64,000 bases of DNA. Origin: an uncultured SAR86 cluster bacterium. GTDB taxonomy: Bacteria; Pseudomonadota; Gammaproteobacteria; Magnimaribacterales; AG-339-G14. Shown here piece after piece: positions 1 through 6,197 of this stretch (position 1 is its first letter; each line of letters starts with the position of its first letter). The notes beneath the pieces were generated by a model, which was not told the DNA's origin, searched no databases, and worked only from the letters and a program-made list of their open reading frames with translations. The translations under genes were made by a program, and so were the position numbers. The stretch covers positions 53,812 through 117,811 of the forward strand of contig CACMKG010000004.1 of assembly GCA_902614235.1 (NCBI GenBank), given 5' to 3'.

Positions 1-363
1 GAAATTTCTTATATTCACGCTGAAGCTTATCCAGCAGGCGAGTTAAAACACGGACCACTAGCATTGATTGATGAAAATATGCCTGTCGTGGCGCTTGCTC
101 CTGAAAGTGAATTGGCCGAAAAACTTATTTCAAATTTGGAGGAAGTAAAAGCAAGGAGCGGGACTTTGTACGTTTTTGGAGATGCATCTAGCCATATGCA
201 AATCGATTCTGGCAAGTTGATGACCATGCCAAAATGTGACTTTTTATTGACGCCTATTCTTTATACTATTCCGTTGCAAATATTGTCTTACGAGGTAGCT
301 TTGATCAGAGGCACAGATATCGATCAACCAAGAAACTTAGCCAAGTCCGTCACGGTAGAGTAG
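1..363 (+). CDS. glmS: glutamine-fructose-6-phosphate aminotransferase, C-terminal 120 residues (partial)
   Basis: This is the 3' end of GlmS, which makes glucosamine-6-phosphate for peptidoglycan and LPS in the cytoplasm. The frame is open from base 1, and translation begins [20 protein letters not shown], the conserved stretch of the second sugar-isomerase (SIS) domain. The protein ends in the family-typical tail [10 protein letters not shown]. The 5' part lies outside the window. The last 16 bases, including the stop codon, recur at 4367-4382, so this gene end serves as an integration site. The coding sequence itself is left intact. Confidence 0.96.
   Translation, partial: EISYIHAEAYPAGELKHGPLALIDENMPVVALAPESELAEKLISNLEEVKARSGTLYVFGDASSHMQIDSGKLMTMPKCDFLLTPILYTIPLQILSYEVALIRGTDIDQPRNLAKSVTVE
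348..363. repeat. putative attachment-site core, left copy (glmS 3' end)
   Basis: CGTCACGGTAGAGTAG is the last five codons of glmS plus the base before them. It is identical at 4367-4382, and the flanking bases differ on both sides, so the shared core is exactly 16 bp. A 13/16 copy lies at 4010-4025. Direct repeats of a conserved gene end around foreign-looking cargo are the usual sign of site-specific integration. The recombinase family is not identified. Confidence 0.8.
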
Positions 364-701
364 GCGAAAGTAGTGATTTATCACTGCTACAAAAACATCA
401 CTATCTAGTTTTTAAACTTTATTGTCGAAGCAACAATCTGACTTGGGAAAAAGAAATTTCGAAACGACAATTTATTCTCTTAAAAATAATTAGAACTCTT
501 AAAAGTGATGGTCTAGGTTATCGAAGAATTGCAAACTGGTTAAATGACTCTGGAATTAGAACTCATACCAATAAAAAATTTACGAATAGTCACGTGCATG
601 GAATTTTAAAAAGATTTTCTGAACGAGGTGAACGCTATCAGCAAATTCGTCATAAGAAATATAGAAGTAGACTTGGGAAATTTAAATTGATAATAAGATA
701 A
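363..701 (+). pseudogene. recombinase-like DNA-binding ORF without a start codon, cut off at the att core
   Basis: A frame offset from glmS runs open through the core and on to a TAA at 699-701. It encodes about 112 residues after the core. Its middle (GLGYRRIANWLNDSG, then a KKFTNSHVHGILKRF stretch) resembles the helix-turn-helix 'recombinase' domain that follows the catalytic domain of large serine recombinases. The tail is strongly basic. No ATG, GTG or TTG occurs in frame, and no catalytic serine domain is present. It is therefore either a decapitated remnant or one half of a gene split by integration. The right end at 4340-4381 supplies an in-frame ATG if the two cores are joined. The recombinase resemblance is by eye. 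Confidence 0.6.
370..380. repeat. inverted repeat, left element end
   Basis: GTAGTGATTTA lies six bases inside the left core copy. Its exact reverse complement TAAATCACTAC lies at 4344-4354, twelve bases inside the right core copy. The site also sits in a local palindrome (370-390). Such inward-facing repeats beside a core are candidate recombinase or accessory-protein sites. Confidence 0.5.
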
Positions 702-735
702 AATAATATGAAAAAATTTTAATAAGTAAATTAGC

Positions 736-984
736 ATGGACTTTCCCAAAGTATTTGAATTAATAATGGAAGCGATATTAGAAGGGAAGTCAGTGGAAAT
801 TGAATATCAAAAAAATAAATTTAAGGATTACGAAATTACAAAAAGAAAAATAACTCCTAAAAAATTTATTCTCGTCGAAAGAAGAACAAATTATTTTCAT
901 AGACTTTGTGTTCAAGCATATTGTCATCTTAGAGAAGAAGAAAGGGTTTTTGCTGTTTATCGTATTAAAAATTTAAAAAGTTAA
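736..984 (+). CDS. small WYL-like domain protein
   Basis: This 82-residue protein appears to be a single WYL-like fold: a start like SVEIEYQKNK, a KRKITPKKF strand, then an LCVQAYCHLREEERVFAVYRI segment (20 residues or so) matching the A-Y-C-x-R-x-x-R-x-F-x-x-x-R-I pattern of WYL domains. WYL domains bind nucleic acids or nucleotides and often regulate phage-defence loci. No DNA-binding helix-turn-helix is fused to it. Its TAA is followed directly by the ATG of the next gene, so the two are probably co-transcribed with the methyltransferase. No clear ribosome-binding site precedes the start. The family assignment is by eye and tentative. Confidence 0.55.
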   Translation: MDFPKVFELIMEAILEGKSVEIEYQKNKFKDYEITKRKITPKKFILVERRTNYFHRLCVQAYCHLREEERVFAVYRIKNLKS

Positions 985-1542
985 ATGCAGGAAGGGTATA
1001 AAGAAAAAGTAATTAATCATTCAAATAGTTTTGTCAGTATTAAAATTGAAGAACTCTTGATAAAAAAAACAGAAGAATTTGCAAAAGAAATTGTAAAAAC
1101 TAAATTAAAGGAAAGACATCACTTTATAGACAATTCACAAGAGATAAAAAGATGGAAAAATGGATTTCTAGGAGAATATGCTGTAGAGAAATTTATAGGA
1201 AAAAAATTTGTCGATCTCTCTATAGGCGATAGTAAAAAATACCATGTCTCAGATCTTTCTAAGTTAGGTATAGATTGGGGAATAAAAACAGTTGAATATG
1301 GCAAATTTCCAATTATCTTTAAAAATTCTTTCAAGGACGAGATAATAGTGATTAAAAAAACAGATCAACTCTTTTATATTTGTGGGTTAGCAACAAAAGA
1401 GACTCTTAATAAATTTCAGTCTGAAGATCTTATATTAAGTCCCGGTTTAAGAGCAAAAGGAACTAAAACAGGGTTTTACGGATTCTCTGATCTCAAAACA
1501 CCAACATATATAAAAAAAGTTATTTCTTCCTGCAATGATTAA
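985..1542 (+). CDS. putative PD-(D/E)XK-like nuclease in a restriction-modification locus
   Basis: This is a 185-residue protein that I do not recognise by name. Residues 60-104 hold a G-x2-GE helix (E64), then D90 and D97 followed by WGIKTVE with K101. This resembles the core of restriction-like nucleases in which the second acid is replaced (D...GIKT). It starts directly after the WYL-like gene and overlaps the methyltransferase start by 8 bases, so it is translationally linked to it. The restriction-subunit role is inferred from position and the weak motif. It could instead be an accessory protein. Confidence 0.5.
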   Translation: MQEGYKEKVINHSNSFVSIKIEELLIKKTEEFAKEIVKTKLKERHHFIDNSQEIKRWKNGFLGEYAVEKFIGKKFVDLSIGDSKKYHVSDLSKLGIDWGIKTVEYGKFPIIFKNSFKDEIIVIKKTDQLFYICGLATKETLNKFQSEDLILSPGLRAKGTKTGFYGFSDLKTPTYIKKVISSCND

Positions 1543-2530
1543 AACAAATAAATATTCTCGATCTTTAAAGAATCTAAAATATATAGACTTGTTTGCCGGA
1601 ATAGGAGGTTTCAGAATAGCGTTAGATTCCTTTGGAGCAAAATGCGTATTTTCTTCAGAGTGGGATAAAAATTCTCAACAAGTATATTTAAAAAATTTTA
1701 ATGAAATGCCCCATGGCGATATTACCAAGATCAATGAAAAAGAAATTCCCAAACATGATTTATTATGCGGAGGTTTTCCTTGCCAACCTTTCAGTATCTC
1801 AGGAAAAAGAAAAGGTTTTGATGACTCTAGAGGAACCCTTTTTTTTGATATTTCAAGAATAGTTAAATTTCACAAACCCAAAGTCTTAATTTTAGAAAAT
1901 GTTAAAAACATTCTTTCTATTGACAAAGGCAAGACATTAGAAATGATAAGGTCAATTCTTGAAAATGAACTCAACTACCAAGTATCGATAGAACTTTTAA
2001 AAGGAAACGATTTTGGCGTTCCACAAAAAAGAGAGAGAGTCTTTTTTATATGCATTCATAATTCTTTAGGAATAAAGAATTTTAAGTTATCAAAACCTGC
2101 TTTTAATCCCAAAACCGTGAATGAAATTCTAGAAGAAGGGAACTTTCAGGAATTAGAAATTAATAGAAATGATATAAAAATAGATTCAAGCAAAATAAAA
2201 AAGGATCTCTTTAATAATTATCCTTCAAAACCTTTGAGAGTTGGGACAATAAATAAAGGTGGGCAAGGCGAGAGAATTTATAGTCCAAAAGGGTTGGGCA
2301 TAACTTTGTCGGCACACGGAGGAGGTGCAGGAAAAAAAACTGGGGCATACTTAATTAACAATAAAGTAAGAAGATTAACCAAAAGAGAGTGTGCAAGAAT
2401 GATGGGATTTCCAGAAAGTTTTAATATTTCAGAAAATCTAAACCAAGCACACACTCAATTTGGTAATGCAGTAATTGTAAATGTAGTTCAATTTATTATT
2501 AAAGAATTAATAGATCAAAATGTTATTTAA
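1535..2530 (+). CDS. DNA (cytosine-5) methyltransferase
   Basis: This 331-residue protein transfers methyl groups from SAM to C5 of cytosine in a specific DNA sequence. All key motifs are present in order: FAGIGGFR (residues 20-27, SAM site), GGFPCQPFS (79-87, catalytic C83), ENV (121-123), QKRERVFF near 170, RRLTKRECARMMGFP near 285, and QFGNAV near the C-terminus. The target-recognition region is short. The ATG lies inside the preceding nuclease-like gene. The 3' end overlaps the convergent nuclease gene at 2527 by 4 bases, giving a compact restriction-modification locus within the glmS island. The target sequence cannot be read from the sequence. Confidence 0.95.
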   Translation: MIKTNKYSRSLKNLKYIDLFAGIGGFRIALDSFGAKCVFSSEWDKNSQQVYLKNFNEMPHGDITKINEKEIPKHDLLCGGFPCQPFSISGKRKGFDDSRGTLFFDISRIVKFHKPKVLILENVKNILSIDKGKTLEMIRSILENELNYQVSIELLKGNDFGVPQKRERVFFICIHNSLGIKNFKLSKPAFNPKTVNEILEEGNFQELEINRNDIKIDSSKIKKDLFNNYPSKPLRVGTINKGGQGERIYSPKGLGITLSAHGGGAGKKTGAYLINNKVRRLTKRECARMMGFPESFNISENLNQAHTQFGNAVIVNVVQFIIKELIDQNVI

Positions 2531-3333
2531 GTATTTAAACTTTCAATAAAAAGTTTCGAATCGTCTGTCTTTATCTCTTTCTTTGGTTCTAATTTAAAAA
2601 TTACATTCGAATTATTAGTATTTGATAATTTTCTTACCTCAAAGTGCAATTCATTTTTTTTACTTAAGAAATATAATGAATTTTTCAGATAAGGACTTTT
2701 GGGTGCAGACTCTCCAAAACTAACAAATGTCTTGCCCTTAGACTGCTCAATCTTAAAACTTGAAAATTTCATACCTAAAATATTTTTGAAGTTTTCTAAA
2801 TCTTTTGCAGGAAGATTTGAAGACCCGCTTTTCTTCTCCCTATAAACTCCACTGATTTCAAAATGTTTTTCAACATTATCTGCACTAGTAAACCTTATTG
2901 GATATTTCATAAAATCTGAATGATGATTTGAAGAAATCAAAAACTTAACTTTTTTCGAACTCAAATAACTCTTAATAGAATCTATCATTTCGTTTTTACT
3001 GCATCTTAGGGCAACAGATTTCTTTGAAGAATAATATTCAAACTGATCATTCATGTGTTTGATTATTGCTTGCGCTCTTAATTCATTACCCTTATTCGCA
3101 GATGAAAATATAAAGGAAGAACTATTAAGGTCTTTTAAAACAACAAATTGACCAATCTGACTTTCCTTCAATTTGCACTCTAAAAAAAATAGGGAATTAT
3201 TGTTTTTTAAAATCTCAATGTCTGGGATATTGGAGTTAGACCCACCATGTTTTTTAAATTTTAAAAAAGAAAAATTAGAGTACTCATTTTTTAAATATTT
3301 AAAAGCATTTTCTTCAAAATCTTTCCATGACAT
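2527..3333 (-). CDS. putative PD-(D/E)XK restriction endonuclease
   Basis: From the chosen ATG (MSWKDFEENAF) this is a 268-residue protein. It contains IPDIEI with D38, then FFLECKLKES with E52 and K54, a textbook D...ExK nuclease active site followed by an SQIGQF helix. This fits a type II restriction endonuclease fold. A longer frame starts at 3426, but its first 31 codons look non-coding and overlap the upstream region of the divergent small gene, so 3333 is preferred. It converges on the methyltransferase with a 4-base overlap. Partnership with that methyltransferase is inferred from adjacency. Confidence 0.7.
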   Translation of the reverse strand: MSWKDFEENAFKYLKNEYSNFSFLKFKKHGGSNSNIPDIEILKNNNSLFFLECKLKESQIGQFVVLKDLNSSSFIFSSANKGNELRAQAIIKHMNDQFEYYSSKKSVALRCSKNEMIDSIKSYLSSKKVKFLISSNHHSDFMKYPIRFTSADNVEKHFEISGVYREKKSGSSNLPAKDLENFKNILGMKFSSFKIEQSKGKTFVSFGESAPKSPYLKNSLYFLSKKNELHFEVRKLSNTNNSNVIFKLEPKKEIKTDDSKLFIESLNT

Positions 3334-3412
3334 CTTGCTAAGTTGCCATAATTTTAAAAAAAAACAAAATAATGATAAGTTTATTTTATTAGTTTTAGAA
3401 CAGGAGGAAATT

Positions 3413-3577
3413 ATGAAATTTAGCATTTCAACAATCTTAGGAATAATCTTAGGTGCGACAATATTTATTTTTTATGTCTCTAATGTCAGACCAGTAGGTT
3501 GGTTTGATTCTCTAGTAGGTATAATTTTAGGTGTAATAGTATTTGTAGTGGTTAAAAGGTTTAAAGGTTTTAAGTAA
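3413..3577 (+). CDS. small two-helix membrane protein
   Basis: This 54-residue protein is preceded by a strong AGGAGG (3402-3407). That ribosome-binding site decides the start, against a longer open frame beginning at 3173 that overlaps the nuclease gene antisense. Residues 5-23 and 31-48 are hydrophobic segments separated by SNVRPVGWFDS, and the tail is basic (KRFKGFK). It resembles small GlsB/YeaQ-like or phage-type membrane proteins only in size and layout. No function can be assigned. It is divergent from the nuclease gene within the island. Confidence 0.6.
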   Translation: MKFSISTILGIILGATIFIFYVSNVRPVGWFDSLVGIILGVIVFVVVKRFKGFK

Positions 3578-3620
3578 AAATAAATGAACATTTAGTTTAA
3601 CAATGGATGAAATTTAAATA

Positions 3621-3977
3621 ATGAAGGCATTAAAAAATAATTTTTTTCAAAACACAAAACAATGGTTTGATACTGTAATTAGTAAAATATTTAAAAACAG
3701 ACAAGAAGCAGTATTTACAGATGAAGAAATTAATAAGTGGGATCAAGTAGAGTTTGAAGAAGCATTATGGAAAGAGCAGGAAGAATATTTGAAAGATTAT
3801 ATAGAGGAAGATGAATTTGACCCTCCGCCAATGAATGACGAAGATTACATTAAATACGAAGAACACGAAGAAGATGCTTACATTTACGACGAAGAACATG
3901 AAGAATATGATAATGCTCACGAAGGAACTCAAGTAGGTCCGATAGAAGAGTATTTAAGGGATAGAGAGATAGATTAA
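3621..3977 (+). CDS. highly acidic hypothetical protein
   Basis: This 118-residue protein carries 38 Asp/Glu against about 12 Lys/Arg. The acids are concentrated after residue 30 in runs such as EEDEFDPPPMNDED and EEHEEDAYIYDEEHEE. The N-terminal 30 residues are mildly basic and amphipathic. There is no signal peptide or membrane segment. I do not recognise a family. A DNA-mimic (anti-restriction) role is possible given the charge and the restriction-modification neighbour, but low-complexity acidic proteins have many roles. It ends just before the second repeat block at 3983. Confidence 0.6.
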   Translation: MKALKNNFFQNTKQWFDTVISKIFKNRQEAVFTDEEINKWDQVEFEEALWKEQEEYLKDYIEEDEFDPPPMNDEDYIKYEEHEEDAYIYDEEHEEYDNAHEGTQVGPIEEYLRDREID

Positions 3978-3982
3978 ATGAT

Positions 3983-4025
3983 ATGTTTAATCACTGTTTT
4001 CAATCAGTCTGTCACGGTGGAATAG
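3983..4025 (+). repeat. diverged right element end with start codon and att-like core
   Basis: This block aligns without gaps to 4340-4382. Both begin ATGTTxAATCACT and reach the core after the same 27 bases. The core here reads TGTCACGGTGGAATAG (4010-4025), which still encodes the GlmS tail SVTVE-stop with synonymous changes (GTG GAA for GTA GAG). The copy therefore probably derives from a related strain's glmS. In the ATG frame it reads M-F-N-H, then eleven residues to H-G, as in the other copy. Confidence 0.6.
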
Positions 4026-4060
4026 ATCTAAGGAAAGAAATTAAGTAATATATTTAATAA

Positions 4061-4309
4061 ATGAGAATTTTTATTTTAATTTTGTCTTTGAGTTCCTGTT
4101 TGATTTTTTCTCATTCAGGCGGGACAAATCAAGATGGATGTCATACCAATCATTCTAATGGAAGTTATCATTGTCACGACGCAAAACCTTACTCTTACAC
4201 ACAGTCATATTGTCATATGAAATTTGGAGAAAAACGATGTGGTTACGCAAAAAGCACCTGCGATTCGCTAGTCAGAGAATATGGTGGATATTGTCAAATA
4301 GAATTCTAA
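4061..4309 (+). CDS. small secreted Cys/His-rich protein
   Basis: This 82-residue protein has a hydrophobic signal peptide (residues 1-17), a HSGGTNQDGCHTN motif and a YHCH motif. That resembles the short exported HSGG(T)-DGCH...YHCH proteins common in marine bacteria and phages. Six cysteines in the mature part suggest disulfides or metal binding. It is the only gene between the two repeat blocks at 3983-4025 and 4340-4382, so it could be the sole cargo of a mini-element. A second frame at 4171 overlaps it and lacks coding character. Function unknown. Confidence 0.6.
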   Translation: MRIFILILSLSSCLIFSHSGGTNQDGCHTNHSNGSYHCHDAKPYSYTQSYCHMKFGEKRCGYAKSTCDSLVREYGGYCQIEF

Positions 4310-4339
4310 AGATTAAACAAAAAGATAATAGTAGACGAT

Positions 4340-4382
4340 ATGTTAAATCACTACTCTGACTGTAATCGTCACGGTAGAGTAG
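4340..4382 (+). repeat. right element end: start codon arm plus exact att core
   Basis: The block contains ATG (4340-4342), the inverted repeat TAAATCACTAC (4344-4354), and the exact 16-bp core CGTCACGGTAGAGTAG (4367-4382). Read from the ATG, the frame is MLNHYSDCNRHGRV, and the last codon used ends one base before the core's end. Joining this core to the one at 348-363 continues directly into the start-less frame GESSDLSLL... to the stop at 701. In the integrated state the ATG frame instead runs outward and stops soon after. Confidence 0.65.
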
Positions 4383-4403
4383 ATCCTCATTTGGAGTTTT
4401 TAT

Positions 4404-5210
4404 TTGGAAAAATTGAAAAGAATAATACTCAGCAGAAAAGGATTTGATGCTAGAGCAGGTGGAAGTGCGTCACCTATATTTGGCGATGGAAGGATCTTTT
4501 CTATACCGATTCCTCAAAACCACCCCTCACCTAAAAAGTATAGAGATTTAGACTTTTATGGAGTATCAGGCACAGAATTATTAAAAGAAGTATCTGCTAA
4601 GGTTAAACCTTCAGATTATTGTCATAATGACCCGCTGCTAAATGAAGATATTGGTATTTTCGGTCAAGCAGGTTCTTCGCAAACAGAATTAAAAAATAAT
4701 AGTGTAGGTCCAGGAGACTTATTTTTATTCTTTGGATGGTTTAAGAACTTTTCAATTAAGGGAAGAGATATGCACCATCTTTATGGATGGTTACAAATAA
4801 AAGAAATAATCAAAGGGTCTAAAGCAATAACCACATATCTCAAAGAAGAGAATATTGCTCATCCTCATGGATACGGAGACACTTCTAAATTCTTAAATAA
4901 TACTATCTATATAGGTAGAAAAACTTTAGAGATAGATAACAAAAAAGTTTTTGATAGGGGGCACGGTTTATTTAAAAAGACTCATGATGATTTAATTTTG
5001 ACCGAAGCAAATAAAACACGATCTAGATGGAAACTGCCTTCTAAATATTTTTTAAATACAAAAGGGCTATTCTTAAACAGAATGAAGTGGGAAAATGAAA
5101 AAGAATCTACAATCTTTTACAAAGGGTTTGGTCAAGAATTCATTCTTGACATTGAAAAAAATCCAAGTGTAAAGACGTGGGCAGTAAACCTAATAAAAAA
5201 ACATGGATAA
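4404..5210 (+). CDS. Nmad3-type nucleotide-modification-associated protein
   Basis: This 268-residue protein opens with RIILSRKGFDARAGGSASPI and contains IFGQAGSSQTEL and VGPGDLFLFFGWF. These are the hallmark strings of the nucleotide modification associated domain 3 family, known from phage and defence loci with modified DNA. The enzymatic activity of the family is not settled. The start is TTG with a GGAG eight bases upstream. A second TTG at 4413 would give a start closer to the family's usual N-terminus. It begins just outside the last att-like core, so it may be cargo of an older insertion or resident DNA. Confidence 0.75.
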   Translation: MEKLKRIILSRKGFDARAGGSASPIFGDGRIFSIPIPQNHPSPKKYRDLDFYGVSGTELLKEVSAKVKPSDYCHNDPLLNEDIGIFGQAGSSQTELKNNSVGPGDLFLFFGWFKNFSIKGRDMHHLYGWLQIKEIIKGSKAITTYLKEENIAHPHGYGDTSKFLNNTIYIGRKTLEIDNKKVFDRGHGLFKKTHDDLILTEANKTRSRWKLPSKYFLNTKGLFLNRMKWENEKESTIFYKGFGQEFILDIEKNPSVKTWAVNLIKKHG

Positions 5211-5229
5211 TTTATATGGAAGATAAAAT

Positions 5230-5916
5230 ATGTTTTTAGTAGCGGGCGTGCTCTTAGTTTTGGCATTGATATTTGGACCTTCTTTGTGGGTGAAGTTCGT
5301 TATGAGAAGATATTCATCACAGCAGCCAGAAATGCCTGGCACTGGTGGAGAGCTTGCAAAGCACTTGATTGAGCGATTTTCTTTAGAGGATGTGAAGGTC
5401 GAAGTAACTGAGCTCGGAGATCACTACGACCCAATTGAAAAAAAAGTTAGGCTCTTACGAGAGCATTACGATTCTAAATCATTGACCGCAATTGCGATTG
5501 CAGCGCATGAGGTTGGACACGCAATTCAGGATCAGCAAGGCGATAAACGTTTGGCTACTAGAACAAAGATGGTTCCCGTAGTTGACAAGGTAGCCCGTTG
5601 GAGTGTTGCCATAATATCTTTATCACCTGTGATTGGTATTATTACGCGACATCCTATGCCATTTTCTTTGTTGCTTTTTCTCGGGCTATCCGGTTTCATA
5701 GCTCGCATGATGATTCATGCGGTAACTCTGCCGATCGAATTTGATGCAAGTTTTTCTAAAGCCCTCCCTATATTGAGGGAAGGGAATTATGTATCGCAGT
5801 CAAACGAAAAAGCAGTTAGTCAAATTCTGAGGGCGGCAGCCCTTACCTATGTCTCGGCTGCGCTAGCCGACATCCTAAACCTTAGTCGCTGGATTGTTAT
5901 ACTGTTAAGGCGATGA
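5230..5916 (+). CDS. YugP-like zinc metallopeptidase, membrane protein
   Basis: This 228-residue protein has an N-terminal membrane segment (residues 2-22), the zinc site HEVGH (93-97) in AAHEVGHAIQD, and two further hydrophobic stretches (about 124-160). A conserved EFDASFSKALPIL motif follows. That order and length match the neutral zinc metallopeptidase family represented by Bacillus YugP. Substrates are unknown; the active site probably faces a membrane-associated compartment. It is likely the first resident gene downstream of the glmS hot spot. Confidence 0.85.
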   Translation: MFLVAGVLLVLALIFGPSLWVKFVMRRYSSQQPEMPGTGGELAKHLIERFSLEDVKVEVTELGDHYDPIEKKVRLLREHYDSKSLTAIAIAAHEVGHAIQDQQGDKRLATRTKMVPVVDKVARWSVAIISLSPVIGIITRHPMPFSLLLFLGLSGFIARMMIHAVTLPIEFDASFSKALPILREGNYVSQSNEKAVSQILRAAALTYVSAALADILNLSRWIVILLRR

Positions 5917-5939
5917 AATAAATTTAACGGAATAGAGAT

Positions 5940-6077
5940 TTATAAATCTTTATAATTCTGTCCAGAAATCCCTTGGGGGGAATAGTTATTTAAAAAATCG
6001 TACCACTCGATACTGGTGCCCGATAAAGAAGTAAAGGCAACTTTTCTAATATTTGATTCTGTTTGAATTTCTTTCAT
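5940..6077 (-). pseudogene. remnant of an MFS transporter N-terminus
   Basis: A 45-codon reverse frame starts at ATG (6077) and reads MKEIQTESNIRKVAFTSLSG followed by TSIEWYDF. The SGTSIEWYDF string is the signature of the first helix in metabolite:H+ symporters of the major facilitator superfamily (ProP/ShiA type). After this point the sequence diverges and stops at 5940, with no further transporter helices nearby. It is a decayed or deletion-truncated gene at the far edge of the glmS-adjacent region. Confidence 0.55.
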
Positions 6078-6197
6078 GACATCATAATAAACTCAAATCC
6101 CTTACATTACACTACACTCAAGAGTTGATAGTTTTAAAAAAATACTGGAAAGAAAAAAATAAGTTGAACTAAACTAAAAGAATTTTAAAATTAAGAA

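Noticed and set aside
348..735. Tn7-type insertion at glmS
   Set aside because: No TnsA-E-like genes or TGT...ACA ends were seen, and the glmS end itself is duplicated, which Tn7 does not do.
3173..3412. Extended + strand frame in front of the small membrane gene
   Set aside because: It is antisense to the nuclease gene, its residues lack coding character, and AGGAGG at 3402 points to the ATG at 3413.
3334..3426. Longer N-terminus for the D...ExK nuclease
   Set aside because: The 31 extra codons overlap the leader of the divergent gene and do not look like a nuclease N-terminus.
4171..4359. Second + strand frame over the small secreted protein
   Set aside because: It is basic with no signal or motif, and the other frame has a clear signal peptide and HSGG-DGCH motif.
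5920..5936. Possible fourth att-like core (AACGGAATAG)
   Set aside because: Only ACGGAATAG matches, and neither the ATG arm nor the inverted repeat is present.
5936..5949. 14-bp palindrome AGATTTATAAATCT as a terminator
   Set aside because: It is pure A/T apart from one G-C pair per arm and has no T-run, so it would be too weak.
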